DNA of 64,000 nt, from the NCBI RefSeq assembly GCF_000344135.1, contig NZ_BAOP01000020.1, positions 27,260 through 91,259 on the forward strand. Reading direction: 5' to 3'. Made by a program: the position numbers and the translations under genes. The notes under the pieces were generated by a model, which worked only from the letters and a program-made list of their open reading frames with translations, searched no databases and was not told the DNA's origin. The stretch is from Gordonia malaquae NBRC 108250. GTDB taxonomy: Bacteria > Actinomycetota > Actinomycetes > Mycobacteriales > Mycobacteriaceae. Shown piece after piece: positions 28,482 to 38,115 of this stretch. Positions within the stretch are counted from its first letter, which is position 1, and the number at the start of each line of letters is the position of its first letter.

Positions 28482-29705
28482 TCAGCGCTGGAGCAATCCC
28501 TTGGCTACATGGGTGACCTGAATCTCGTTCGATCCTGCATAGATCATCAGCGACTTTGCATCGCGGGCGAGTTGCTCCACTCGATACTCAGCCATGTACC
28601 CGTTTCCTCCGAACAGCTGAACCGCTTCCATGGCAACTTCTGTCGCCGCGCGCGAGGAGTACAGCTTCATCGCAGACGCCTGCGCGAGAGTCGGCGGCTT
28701 ACCCGCTTGAGCAGCCTCAATAGCGACGAACAGCATGTTCTGGACATTCAGGCGCGCCACTTCCATCTCGGCGAGCTTGAGCTGGATCAACTGGAACTTG
28801 GCGATCTCCTGACCCCAGAGGGTGCGGGTCCGGGCGTAGTCGATCGACAGACGCTGAGCCTCGTTGATGATGCCCAGCGAGAGAGCGGCGATGCCGATCC
28901 GCTCGGCGGTGAAGCCCGCCTTGGCATTGTCGCCGCCACTGCGGTCGCCGGTCTCCTCGGTTTCGCCCAGCAAACGGTCGCGCGACACACGCACGTCGTC
29001 GAAGAACAGCTCGCCGGTGGGCGAGCTCATCATGCCCATCTTCTTGAAGGGCTTGCCGAGCGTGAGGCCTTCCATTCCGGCGTCGAGCACAAATGTCAGT
29101 ACCTTGCGGTCACGCATCGGCGTGCCGTCGCCCTCGTCGAGCTTGGCGAAGACGACGATCGTGTCCGCGTACGGACCGTTGGTGATGAAGGTCTTGTTGC
29201 CTTTGAGGATGTAGTCGTCGCCGTCTCTGCGGACAGTGGTCTTCATGCCGCCGAGCGCATCCGACCCGCTGTCGGGTTCGGTGATGGCCCAGGCGCCGAC
29301 CTTCTCCATCGTGACCAGCTCGGGCAGCCAACGCTTCTTCTGGGCGAGCGTTCCGCGGCTCCGGATGGTCGACACCGTCAGGCCCATCGACACGCCCATC
29401 GACGCGATGGTGCCGAGGGACACTCCGGCCATCTCCATGTTGAGGATCAGGAACATCGAATTGGCGAGCGTGCTGGAGCCGCCGCCTGCAGGCTTGGCCT
29501 CACCGGCTTCCTGCGCCGCGAGTTCTTTCTCCAGATTCTCGGCGTTCATCGAATCCATGCCGAAAGTCGACAGGAGCTTGCGGATGATGTCGTACGGCGG
29601 GAGTTTCCCGCTCTCGAGATCGTCGACGTACGGACGCACTTCTTTGTCGATGAACCCTCGGACGGCGTCTTGCACCATCCGGTCTTCGTCGGACCACTCG
29701 AACAT
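28482..29705 (-). CDS. Acyl-CoA dehydrogenase
   Basis: 407 residues, FAD-dependent alpha,beta-dehydrogenation of acyl-CoA. Typical signatures are WAITEPDSGSDALGGMKTT, FITNGPYADTIVVFAK, the helix GNGYMAEYRVEQLARDAKSL and the active-site Glu segment MIYAGSNEIQVTHVA at the C-terminus. An Ala/Gly-rich insertion (EAGEAKPAGGGSSTLANSM, about 68-86) in the N-terminal helical domain is less usual. It diverges from the serine hydrolase gene with only 22 bases between the two start codons. Chain-length preference cannot be told. The gap downstream (28376-28481) carries the likely promoter of the secreted-protein operon. Confidence 0.93.
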   Translation of the reverse strand: MFEWSDEDRMVQDAVRGFIDKEVRPYVDDLESGKLPPYDIIRKLLSTFGMDSMNAENLEKELAAQEAGEAKPAGGGSSTLANSMFLILNMEMAGVSLGTIASMGVSMGLTVSTIRSRGTLAQKKRWLPELVTMEKVGAWAITEPDSGSDALGGMKTTVRRDGDDYILKGNKTFITNGPYADTIVVFAKLDEGDGTPMRDRKVLTFVLDAGMEGLTLGKPFKKMGMMSSPTGELFFDDVRVSRDRLLGETEETGDRSGGDNAKAGFTAERIGIAALSLGIINEAQRLSIDYARTRTLWGQEIAKFQLIQLKLAEMEVARLNVQNMLFVAIEAAQAGKPPTLAQASAMKLYSSRAATEVAMEAVQLFGGNGYMAEYRVEQLARDAKSLMIYAGSNEIQVTHVAKGLLQR

Positions 29706-29727
29706 GGAACCTCCAAGGAATTGAAAC

Positions 29728-30975
29728 GTGTTCTACTTCGATCATGACCCTAGCGCCCCGACCGTGGACGCCACACCCTACGGCCGCATTCATCGTCCCG
29801 ACTCCCTGACACCGGACGCTCTCGACGCTCGAACGTGGATGGGCGACGAGTCCCCCTCGGACGATCCCGATGGGGCGACACGCATCTGGGACGCTGCGCG
29901 CCACTGGTACGCCGTCGGCACACAGCCCGCTGTGCAGATATGCGTCCGACACCGCGGACGCATAGTGCTCGATCGTGCGATCGGGCACGGTCGCACTCCC
30001 CTCGAGCAGGTCACGGGATCGACACCGTTCTGCTTGTACTCGGCGTCGAAGGTGATCGCAGCCGTGGCGGTATGGCGGCTGATCGACCAGGGCCTGCTGC
30101 GGCTCGACGACCGCGTCGCCGACCTGATCCCCGGGTACGGGACGCGGGGCAAGTCGTCGACGACGGTTGATCACGTCCTGACACACCGCGCGGGCGTGCC
30201 GTTCGCCTTCGCCGGGCTGGACGACCCCCTGCGCGCGGATGATCGCGACTACGTGCGGCGGAGCCTGAATCGCCTCTGGGCCGTCCATCCACCCGGGATG
30301 CTGCACATCTACCACGCGTTGACTTGGGGCCCGCTGGTCCGCGAGATCGTCGAGGCCGCCGCGGGCCGCGGCATCCGCGACTATGTGGCCGACGAGGTGA
30401 CCGGCCCACTCGGACTGCGGTGGACCAACTTCGGAGTACATGCCGACGAACTCGTCGAGGTGGCGCACAGCCATGTGACCGGCCCCCGCGTTCGGGTGCC
30501 GATCGACACGGCGTTCGTGCTGTCCACCGGACACACCTTGGCCGCCACCATCACGGCATCCAATTCCCCCGATTTTCTGACCAGCGCCGTTCCGTCGTCG
30601 AATGGCGTGTCAACAGCGCGGGAGCTCTCCCGATTCGCCGAGATGCTGCTGCGCGGCGGAGAAGGCGTGCTGCGGCCGGAGACCGTGGCTCGCGCCCGCC
30701 GGCAACGAAGGGTCCTGCGGCCCGACGTTGCGACATCCGGTTCGCCACTGCGGTGGGGCACGGGGTTCATGCTCGGGTCGCACTACTTCGGCCCGTTCGG
30801 CCGTCGCGCACCCGAAGCGTTCGGGCACACCGGCCTCACGCACGTCGCGATGTGGGCCGACCCGCAACGCGAACTGGCCGTCGCCGTCATCAGCAGCGGC
30901 AAGACGCTCTCCGACGACGGCGGCCACTACCGTGCCCTGATCAACACGATCGCCGCGTCCTTCCCCGCTGGCTGA
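29728..30975 (+). CDS. Beta-lactamase-fold serine hydrolase
   Basis: 415 residues of the class C beta-lactamase / EstB-like esterase family. The catalytic SxxK is S105-A-S-K108 in FCLYSASKVIAAV; the second motif is probably the Tyr in MLHIYHALTWG, and the third the HTG in EAFGHTGLTHVAMW. No signal peptide is seen, so an intracellular esterase or amidase is more likely than a secreted lactamase. It starts at a GTG with AAGGA ten bases before it. The very short divergent spacing to the acyl-CoA dehydrogenase suggests shared control and perhaps a lipid ester substrate, which remains a guess. Confidence 0.85.
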   Translation: MFYFDHDPSAPTVDATPYGRIHRPDSLTPDALDARTWMGDESPSDDPDGATRIWDAARHWYAVGTQPAVQICVRHRGRIVLDRAIGHGRTPLEQVTGSTPFCLYSASKVIAAVAVWRLIDQGLLRLDDRVADLIPGYGTRGKSSTTVDHVLTHRAGVPFAFAGLDDPLRADDRDYVRRSLNRLWAVHPPGMLHIYHALTWGPLVREIVEAAAGRGIRDYVADEVTGPLGLRWTNFGVHADELVEVAHSHVTGPRVRVPIDTAFVLSTGHTLAATITASNSPDFLTSAVPSSNGVSTARELSRFAEMLLRGGEGVLRPETVARARRQRRVLRPDVATSGSPLRWGTGFMLGSHYFGPFGRRAPEAFGHTGLTHVAMWADPQRELAVAVISSGKTLSDDGGHYRALINTIAASFPAG

Positions 30976-31031
30976 GGACAGGAATTGTCGTACGTGTGTG
31001 CGATGCTCGCGGCATGAATCGAGGTGACGAG

Positions 31032-31775
31032 ATGCTGGTGGTGCCGAAGGACTGCGTCCTCTGGTCTCATCACCAGCCGTATGCGGAAGCTGTGTTGGAC
31101 GACTACACGACGGTTGATCTCGACCAATGGAACAATCGACTGGCGAGGCTCCGCATCCCCGCCCGCGTGTACGCGACCGATGCCGACGGCGCACAGATCG
31201 AGTCCGGCGTCGGACACATCCGGCGCGGAGACCTCGAGGCCACGAGCACCCGTCTCGATCTCGGTCCCGAACCGACACTCAACCGTCTGTACCTGTGCGC
31301 TGCGTGGCTTCGGTCGCACGACGGTCGCGGAGGCCTCCGGCGGTTCCCCGACGTCCGCGATCCACACGACACGTCACGTCCGTTCGACATGATCGCCCGA
31401 GCGCTCGACGCCTGTGAGCGAGTCCCGACGCTCGTCGAGACGGGCGCATTCCGCAACTGGTCGGGTTGGCCTGTCGCACCGGGTGTAGGCCACGCGCTGA
31501 TGTCTCTGTACGGATGGGCGATCCACGGTCCGGGCCCGGACCGCCCACAGTTGCTCGACACCTACTCGGCGGCGAGCCTGGTCCGCTACGGCTGGATGGT
31601 CGGCGCGGGAGCATCCCAGTTCTCGGTGCGAACGTACGCGAGATACTCGAACCTGATTCACCGCTGGGCCGGTCAGGCCGGTACAAAACCGGAGATCGTG
31701 GAACTGTGGCTCAACCGCGACTGGCAGCGGCGTCTCGGTCAGCCGACGCTGCGGGGCGAGCCGTCGCTGTGGTGA
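31032..31775 (+). CDS. Uncharacterised protein (possible OGG-fold protein)
   Basis: About 247 residues, soluble, Trp- and Arg-rich. The ATG at 31032 has GAGGTGA five bases upstream; an in-frame ATG at 31014 would add six residues without a clear ribosome site. Visible segments are LARLRIPARVYATDADGA, LYLCAAWLRSHDGRGGLRRF, VETGAFRNWSGWPVAPGVGH and AASLVRYGWMVGAGASQFSV. The length and a C-terminal helical region recall small 8-oxoguanine-glycosylase-fold hypotheticals of actinobacteria, but I see no helix-hairpin-helix with a catalytic Lys-Asp pair that I could name. Its end overlaps the phosphatase-like gene by 37 bases tail to tail. Confidence 0.65.
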   Translation: MLVVPKDCVLWSHHQPYAEAVLDDYTTVDLDQWNNRLARLRIPARVYATDADGAQIESGVGHIRRGDLEATSTRLDLGPEPTLNRLYLCAAWLRSHDGRGGLRRFPDVRDPHDTSRPFDMIARALDACERVPTLVETGAFRNWSGWPVAPGVGHALMSLYGWAIHGPGPDRPQLLDTYSAASLVRYGWMVGAGASQFSVRTYARYSNLIHRWAGQAGTKPEIVELWLNRDWQRRLGQPTLRGEPSLW

Positions 31776-32254
31776 GGCGTTGGTGGGGTGAGCACCGATC
31801 CCGGCCGGATCGAGACCGTGAAGTACTCACGGGGCGAGCGCGCCACAAGCGCCTGCGCGACGGGCGACGCCACCACGACCAACCCGTCGAATCCCTGCGT
31901 CGCGGCGACGATTCGGCTGACGAACTCGGTGATCGTCTCGCCGCCATGAGGACGGGAGTCGGGGTCGGTGAACCAGGCCTCGAGTTCGTCGGTCGGGACG
32001 TTCGTCGGTTCCAGGCCGGACCAGCGTGCGATGTCGACGGTCGCCAATGAGCGGTCCGGCTCGACATCGATGCCGAGCATCCGGGCGGTCTCGCGGACCG
32101 ACGCCTCCGGACCCACCCGTACCGTCGTGGGAACGGCCACGTCGAGGCGCTCGATGTCACAGCGGCCTCGATCGTCGAGTGGGTCGTGCTCACCGCCGAA
32201 CCGGACCGCACGGTTGGGTGCGGTCCGGCCGGCGACGATCACGGTGAGCGGCAT
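31739..32254 (-). CDS. Histidine-phosphatase-like protein downstream of cbtA
   Basis: 171 residues. It resembles a shortened phosphoglycerate-mutase-like protein: MPLTVIVAGRTAPNRAVRFGG takes the place of the usual xRHG start, GGETITEFVSRI matches the GES(x)... helix, and DGLVVVASPVAQALVARSP stands where the second catalytic His segment should be. Both catalytic His appear replaced (AGRTAP, ASPVAQ), so catalysis is doubtful. The start codon shares one base with the cbtA stop, so translation is coupled. Phosphatase-like genes next to cbtAB suggest a role linked to cobalt or cobamide metabolism. Confidence 0.7.
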   Translation of the reverse strand: MPLTVIVAGRTAPNRAVRFGGEHDPLDDRGRCDIERLDVAVPTTVRVGPEASVRETARMLGIDVEPDRSLATVDIARWSGLEPTNVPTDELEAWFTDPDSRPHGGETITEFVSRIVAATQGFDGLVVVASPVAQALVARSPREYFTVSIRPGSVLTPPTPHHSDGSPRSVG

Positions 32255-33063
32255 CAGGCCTGCACTGACTCCAAACGCTGCGCGGAGGCGGCCGTGCGGC
32301 GCATCATCAGCCCGATGAGACCCACGAACACCACTGTCAGCACCGCCCAGAGCAGAACCTGGTTGGCGATGGCGTACACGCGATAGTCCGCGATCACTTG
32401 GCCGGGGAAGCCGGGCGCGACGATACGATCCCCGTCCATGACGGGTCCGGGAACCTCGTGGAAACTCGGGAGCAGAGCGCTGGTGATCGTGACGCCGACC
32501 AGATAGGCGACCGCCGCCGACGCACCGGCCCACAGTCCTCCGATCCGATCTGACAGCCAGATCGCGAGCACGACCGCGGCGACCGCGAGAACGATCGAGA
32601 CCAGTGTCAGCGTCAAGTACGCACCGGATCTGGCGCCGATGGTGTCCTCCTCGCCGACCGCAGGCGGGTTGGGGGGATACACGAAGAAGGGCACCCCGAT
32701 CACTGCGACGAACGCGACGCCACCGAGTGACGCTGCGAGGGTGCGCGGGTCGGCCTCCGGCCTGCGTCGGCCGATGATCGCCCACGCCACCGTGAATGCG
32801 ACAGCGAACAGCGCGCCGATCGCTACCGCGAAGACGACCGTGCCGACTCCGGCTCCGATGTTCTCCTGCACGGAGCGACTGAACAGTTCGTGACCGTGGT
32901 CGTGCGCTCCGCCTGCGAGTTCGGATTCCGCGTGGGATCGAATGTCCTCGTAGTCGATGGCCTCGGCTACCCGCGGTTCGATGAAGATCCGCGCAAAGAT
33001 GAAGCTGACGATTCCGGCGACCAGACCGCTGAGCAGTCCGGCGCCGATGAAAGTGCGTTCCAT
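32254..33063 (-). CDS. cbtA: Predicted cobalt transporter subunit CbtA
   Basis: 269 residues with about six membrane helices (FIGAGLLSGLVAGIVSFIFA, VGTVVFAVAIGALFAVAFTV, LGGVAFVAVIGVPFFVYPPN, LTLTLVSIVLAVAAVVLAIW, GLWAGASAAVAYLVGVTITS, and a last helix near the end). A His-rich loop GGAHDHGHELFSRSVQEN lies after the first helix. CbtA/CbtB pairs are predicted B12-regulated cobalt uptake systems. It follows cbtB by 26 bases and overlaps the phosphatase-like gene by one base. I did not find a cobalamin riboswitch in front of this operon. The start at 33063 gives the family length; the frame above it is non-coding. Confidence 0.88.
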   Translation of the reverse strand: MERTFIGAGLLSGLVAGIVSFIFARIFIEPRVAEAIDYEDIRSHAESELAGGAHDHGHELFSRSVQENIGAGVGTVVFAVAIGALFAVAFTVAWAIIGRRRPEADPRTLAASLGGVAFVAVIGVPFFVYPPNPPAVGEEDTIGARSGAYLTLTLVSIVLAVAAVVLAIWLSDRIGGLWAGASAAVAYLVGVTITSALLPSFHEVPGPVMDGDRIVAPGFPGQVIADYRVYAIANQVLLWAVLTVVFVGLIGLMMRRTAASAQRLESVQA

Positions 33064-33089
33064 TTTCTCTTGTTCTCCCGGTCCGTTGA

Positions 33090-33311
33090 TCAGTGGCAGG
33101 GGAAGCCGAGGAAATGACGCGCGTCGTGCACGAACTCGTGGACGTGGGTGTCGCTGCCGAAGACGGAGACGGCGCCCTGGTCGTAGCCGAGGAAGTAGTA
33201 CGCGAGAGATGCGACCAGCACCGTTGCGGTGAGGGTGAGTGCCGCCGAAGCCGCGGAGAGGTCCGGGAGCGCGAGAGCTCGCGGTGCCGTCTGTGCCGAT
33301 GAAACGGTCAT
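33090..33311 (-). CDS. cbtB: Predicted cobalt transporter subunit CbtB
   Basis: 73 residues with a single membrane helix (ALTLTATVLVASLAYYFLG) and a C-terminal metal-binding tail, THVHEFVHDARHFLGFPCH, with five His and a Cys, the hallmark of CbtB. The tail should face the outside or the membrane surface and pass metal to CbtA. First gene of the cbtB-cbtA-phosphatase run. The 186-base gap to the divergent lhr gene must contain its promoter; nothing specific was recognised there. Confidence 0.88.
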   Translation of the reverse strand: MTVSSAQTAPRALALPDLSAASAALTLTATVLVASLAYYFLGYDQGAVSVFGSDTHVHEFVHDARHFLGFPCH

Positions 33312-33497
33312 GGGAATCTATTCCTGTCCTGCGGATTTCGCGTCCGCCCAATGGATATGCACACCCGGGGCGATATCTGACTCGCCAGCCCCTCACGGGT
33401 CCGACTCACAGTGGCGCGACCGTTTCGGATTCTCACCGAATTCCCGCACCGGGATTTCGGCAGCGTACCGCGCCTCGGACGCGGAGTTGTCGGTGGC

Positions 33498-36400
33498 ATG
33501 GGATTCAATGGAGTCGTGGCCACACGCGCAGCAGTTCTTCAGCGCATGCAGCCGGCGACCCGAGAGTGGTTCACCGGTGCTTTCGCCGCGCCGACGCCCG
33601 TTCAGCTCGGAGCATGGGACTCCATCTCGAAAGGCGATGACACGCTGGTCATCGCACCGACCGGCTCCGGCAAGACCCTCGCCGCGTTCCTGTGGGCCAT
33701 CGACTCCCTCACACAGAACTCCGGATCTCCACGATCGGGAGTGAGCGTCTTGTACATCTCGCCGTTGAAGGCCCTCGGCGTGGACGTCGAACGCAACCTC
33801 GCCGCACCTCTGACCGGTATCGCGCACACCGCGGCACGCATGGGTGTCGAGCCGCCGCACGTCACGGTCGGCGTCCGGTCCGGCGACACGTCGACTGCCG
33901 ATCGACGGGCCCTGCAACGCACGCCTCCAGACATCTTGATCACCACACCCGAGTCGCTGTACCTGATGTTGACCTCATCGGCGCGCGAGACGCTGACGTC
34001 GGTGCAGACGGTGATCATCGACGAAGTGCACGCCGTCGCGTCCACCAAACGCGGTACCCACCTCGCATTGTCGTTGGAACGACTCGACGACCTGCTCTCC
34101 TCGCGCGCACAGCGGATCGGGCTGTCGGCCACCGTCCGCCCAGAGGAGCGTGTCGCCGAGTTCCTGTCCGGGTCGGCAACATGCACAATCGTCAAACCGC
34201 CCGCCGCGAAGACGTTCGACCTGCGCGTCGAGGTCCCCGTCGACGACATGGCGAACATCCCGGCACCGCCGTCGGCCGGTGACCTCGACGGTCTGGACGA
34301 TGCGTTCTCCCCCACCGCCGGGTCGCTGTGGCCGTTCATCGAGGAGTCGATCGTCGACGAGATCGAACGCAACCGGTCGACGATCGTGTTCGCGAACTCC
34401 AGGCGCCTGGCCGAACGACTCACTGCTCGCCTCAATGAGATCGCCGCGGCGAGAGCAGGCGACCCGGTGGATCTCGATGCGGCGAACCCCCAGGTCCCGG
34501 GCGGTATGCCGTCGATGGTGTCGACGTCTGGATCCACCCGCGGCGCGTCCCCGGTACTCGCTCGGGCACACCACGGCTCGGTCAGCAAGGACCAACGTGC
34601 GGCCATCGAGGACGACCTCAAGTCGGGCCGCCTCCGCTGTGTCGTGGCGACCAGCTCCCTGGAGTTGGGCATCGACATGGGTGCTGTCGACCTGGTGGTC
34701 CAGGTGGAGGCGCCGCCGTCGGTCGCGTCCGGGCTGCAGCGCATCGGCCGCGCAGGTCACCAGGTCGGCGAGATCAGCAAGGGTGTGCTGTACCCCAAGC
34801 ACCGGACCGACCTGATCCACTGCACGGTCACCGTGGACAGGATGGGCCGCGGACAGATCGAGTCGCTCGCGGTGCCGACGAACCCGCTCGACATCCTCGC
34901 GCAGCAGACGATCGCCGCGACCGCCGCGGGCGACGTGAGCGTCGACGACTGGTTCACGACCGTCCGCCGTGCGATGCCGTACAAGAGCCTCACCCGCGAC
35001 GTGTTCGACGCGGTCCTCGACCTCATCTCGGGTCGCTACCCGTCAGACGAGTTCGCCGAACTCCGTTCACGGGTCGACTACGACCGATCCACCGGCGTCC
35101 TCACCGCCCGCCGGGGCACCCTCCGCCTCGCCGTCACCTCCGGCGGAACCATCCCCGACCGCGGCCTCTTCGGGGTGTTCCTCACCGGCTCGTCCGACAA
35201 CGGACAGCTGCGCCGAGTCGGCGAGCTCGACGAGGAGATGGTCTACGAGTCGCGGGTCGGCGACGTGTTCGCACTCGGCGCCTCGAGTTGGCGGATCGAG
35301 GAGATCACCCACGACCGAGTCCTCGTCTCCCCGGCGTTCGGCCAGCCGGGGCGACTCCCGTTCTGGATCGGCGACGCGCAGGGCCGTCCCGCCGAACTCG
35401 GCGAGGCGATCGGCAAGTTCGTCGGACAGGTGTCCGACGACGCCAAACTGTCGGCACAAGCGGACCGGCTAGGGCTGACGGCGCGTGCCCGCGACAACCT
35501 GTCGGCACTGCTCACCGAACAGAAGCAGGCCACCGGGGCGTTGCCCACTGACCGCACGCTGATCGTCGAACGCTTTCGAGACGAACTCGGCGATTGGCGG
35601 CTGGTCCTGCACTCGCCCTACGGGCTGCGTGTCCATGCGCCGTGGGCGTCTGCGATCGCCTCCCAGCTGTCGGCGAGGCTCGGGCTGGACGGCGCGACCA
35701 CGGCGACCGACGACGGGATCATCGTCCGGCTCCCCGACACCGACGATGCACCGCCCGGCGCCGAGGTGTTCACCGTCGATCCCGCGACTGTCGAGGATCA
35801 GGTGACGAGGGCACTCGCCGACTCGTCGATGTTCGCGTCGAGATTCCGTGAGTGCGCGGCGCGAGCGCTCCTGCTGCCCCGCCGTGATCCCGGCCGACGG
35901 GCTCCGCTGTGGCAGCAGCGTCAGCGGAGCGCACAGCTGCTGTCGGTGGCGTCGCAGTTCCCTGACTTCCCGATCATCTTGGAGACGGTCCGCGAATGCC
36001 TCGCCGACGTGTACGACCTCCCTGCCCTGATCGCGCTGCTCACCCGCATCTCTTCCCGCAAGGTCCGGGTCGCCGAGGTCGAGACGGCGTCGCCGTCCCC
36101 GTTCGCGGCGTCGATGCTCCTCGGTTACGTCGGCGCGTTCATGTACGACGACGACGCGCCGCTCGCCGAGCGCCGAGCCACCGCACTCTCGCTCGACACC
36201 GCGCTCCTCGCCCAATTGCTCGGCCGCGTCGATCTGCGTGAACTGCTCGACCCAGACGTCATCGCCGACGTGGTCGCGCGTCTGCAACGGACCGCACCGC
36301 AGCGTCGGGCACGCGACGCGGAGGACATCGGAGACATGGTGCGATGGCTGGGTCCCCTCACATCCGAGGAGATCGCCGCACGGTGCCTCGACGATGTCGA

Positions 36401-38108
36401 CTCCGACGCCGCGCTGACAGTTCTCCTGTCAAGCGGCCGCGTGATCGCGATCCGGCACCGCGGCGTCGACCTGTATGCCGCGGTCGAGGACGCTGCTCGC
36501 CTCCGCGACGGCCTGGGCGTTCCGCTGCCCCTCGGTGTTCCCGCCGACTTCCTCGCTGCAGTGCCCGACCCGATCGGCGACCTCGTTCATCGTTTCGCTC
36601 GAACGCATGGCCCCTTCACGGCCGACGACGCGGTCGCGGCTCTCGGCATGGCGCCTGCCGTCGTCGCCTCGGCACTCGAGACACTCGCGGCGCGGCACAC
36701 CGTGGTCGAAGGCGAGTTCGTGCCCCTCGACGGGCCGCACCGATCCCAGTGGTGTCATTCCGACGTGCTCGGCCAACTGCGGCGAGGCTCCCTCGCAGCG
36801 GGCCGCGCCGACGTCGAGCCCGTTCCCACCCAGGTGTACGCGCGTTTCCTCCTCGACTGGCAGCACGTGGCGCCCCAGACTCGACTGCGGGGCGTCGCCG
36901 GAGTCGCGGAGGTCGTCGAGCAACTCGCAGGCCACCCCGTTCCGGCGTCCGCCTGGGAAACGCTCGTCCTGCCCGCACGCGTCATCGACTACGCGCCGTC
37001 GATGCTCGACGAGCTTCTCGCCTCGGGCGAGGTCTGCTGGTCGGGACACGGTTCGATCAGCGGTTCAGACGGATGGGTGGCGCTGCACCTCGCCGATGCC
37101 GCTCCCCTGACTCTGCGCGAGCCCGACGATGTCGAACTCACGACCGTTCACGAATCGGTATTGGCCTCCCTCGACGGAGGCGGAGCCCTACGCGCCTCAG
37201 CTCTGGTCGAAGCGACGGGCGCCGACGAAGCGTCGGTGACGGCCGCTGTGTGGGACCTCGTGTGGTCGGGACGTCTCACCAACGACTCGTTCAGTGTTGT
37301 GCGCGCCGCACTGACACCTGCCCGATCGGCGTCCGCGCCCGCGCATCGCACACGCGGCCGCGCTCCTCGACTGCGGACGGCGCGCCTGTCGTCGCGTTAC
37401 CTCGCAGGTGTGGACGGTCCGAGCCGCACGTCGCCGCTCCTGCAAGGCCGATGGTCCGTGCTGCAGCGACCCGACGTCGACTCGACCGCTGAAGCGGCCG
37501 CGACCTGCGAGATCCTTCTGGATCGGTACGGGGTGGTCACCAAGGGATCAGTCACGGTGAGCGAGGTCGACGGCGGATTCTCGCGGGTCTACAAAGCCCT
37601 CACCGTGTTCGAGGACGGCGGCCAAGTTCGCCGCGGATACTACGTCGACGGGCTCGGCGGCGCCCAGTTCGCGGCGGGTGCGACAGTCGATCGTCTCCGC
37701 GACGAGTTGCGGGTGCCACGCGAACGGGAGGCGGAGGCAGTCCTGCTCGCCGCGACCGACCCCGCGAACCCGTACGGCGCCGCCCTCGACTGGCCTGAGT
37801 CGGCTGACGGGCACCGCCCCGGACGCAAGGCCGGCGCCGTTGTCGTCCTGGTGTCCGGTGCATTGACCGTGTTCATCGAGCGTGGCGGGAAGACCGTCCT
37901 GACCTTCACCGACAACGTCGACGCCCTCGCGGCCGCAGCGGTGGCGGTCGCCGACGCTGTCCGCGCGGGCCGTGTCCCCCGCATCCACGTCGATCAAGTC
38001 GACCAGACGCCGGTGTCGACCACTGCATTCGGCCGTGAACTGGTGAACGCCGGATTCTCGTCGACTCCACGTGGGCTCCGCATGAACTACGACCCGAGGA
38101 TGGGCTGA
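33498..38108 (+). CDS. lhr: Lhr-type ATP-dependent helicase
   Basis: 1536 residues, full length for the large actinobacterial Lhr. The superfamily 2 core is at the N-terminus: Walker A APTGSGKTLAAFLW, Ia YISPLKALGVD, motif II IIDEVHAV, III GLSATVRP, V-VI SLELGIDMGAVD and LQRIGRAGHQVG. The winged-helix and Lhr core domains follow, and a long C-terminal region, much of it helicase-associated, ends ALVNAGFSSTPRGLRMNYDP. Lhr translocates 3'-5' on single-stranded DNA and unwinds RNA:DNA hybrids; it is induced by DNA damage in mycobacteria. The ATG at 33498 is chosen over 33411. nei follows seven bases later, as in M. tuberculosis. Confidence 0.94.
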   Translation: MGFNGVVATRAAVLQRMQPATREWFTGAFAAPTPVQLGAWDSISKGDDTLVIAPTGSGKTLAAFLWAIDSLTQNSGSPRSGVSVLYISPLKALGVDVERNLAAPLTGIAHTAARMGVEPPHVTVGVRSGDTSTADRRALQRTPPDILITTPESLYLMLTSSARETLTSVQTVIIDEVHAVASTKRGTHLALSLERLDDLLSSRAQRIGLSATVRPEERVAEFLSGSATCTIVKPPAAKTFDLRVEVPVDDMANIPAPPSAGDLDGLDDAFSPTAGSLWPFIEESIVDEIERNRSTIVFANSRRLAERLTARLNEIAAARAGDPVDLDAANPQVPGGMPSMVSTSGSTRGASPVLARAHHGSVSKDQRAAIEDDLKSGRLRCVVATSSLELGIDMGAVDLVVQVEAPPSVASGLQRIGRAGHQVGEISKGVLYPKHRTDLIHCTVTVDRMGRGQIESLAVPTNPLDILAQQTIAATAAGDVSVDDWFTTVRRAMPYKSLTRDVFDAVLDLISGRYPSDEFAELRSRVDYDRSTGVLTARRGTLRLAVTSGGTIPDRGLFGVFLTGSSDNGQLRRVGELDEEMVYESRVGDVFALGASSWRIEEITHDRVLVSPAFGQPGRLPFWIGDAQGRPAELGEAIGKFVGQVSDDAKLSAQADRLGLTARARDNLSALLTEQKQATGALPTDRTLIVERFRDELGDWRLVLHSPYGLRVHAPWASAIASQLSARLGLDGATTATDDGIIVRLPDTDDAPPGAEVFTVDPATVEDQVTRALADSSMFASRFRECAARALLLPRRDPGRRAPLWQQRQRSAQLLSVASQFPDFPIILETVRECLADVYDLPALIALLTRISSRKVRVAEVETASPSPFAASMLLGYVGAFMYDDDAPLAERRATALSLDTALLAQLLGRVDLRELLDPDVIADVVARLQRTAPQRRARDAEDIGDMVRWLGPLTSEEIAARCLDDVDSDAALTVLLSSGRVIAIRHRGVDLYAAVEDAARLRDGLGVPLPLGVPADFLAAVPDPIGDLVHRFARTHGPFTADDAVAALGMAPAVVASALETLAARHTVVEGEFVPLDGPHRSQWCHSDVLGQLRRGSLAAGRADVEPVPTQVYARFLLDWQHVAPQTRLRGVAGVAEVVEQLAGHPVPASAWETLVLPARVIDYAPSMLDELLASGEVCWSGHGSISGSDGWVALHLADAAPLTLREPDDVELTTVHESVLASLDGGGALRASALVEATGADEASVTAAVWDLVWSGRLTNDSFSVVRAALTPARSASAPAHRTRGRAPRLRTARLSSRYLAGVDGPSRTSPLLQGRWSVLQRPDVDSTAEAAATCEILLDRYGVVTKGSVTVSEVDGGFSRVYKALTVFEDGGQVRRGYYVDGLGGAQFAAGATVDRLRDELRVPREREAEAVLLAATDPANPYGAALDWPESADGHRPGRKAGAVVVLVSGALTVFIERGGKTVLTFTDNVDALAAAAVAVADAVRAGRVPRIHVDQVDQTPVSTTAFGRELVNAGFSSTPRGLRMNYDPRMG

Positions 38109-38115
38109 TTCACCA

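Noticed and set aside
33312..33497. Cobalamin riboswitch before cbtB
   Set aside because: Both strands were read; CCTGTCCTGCGG is present, but the other conserved blocks are missing.
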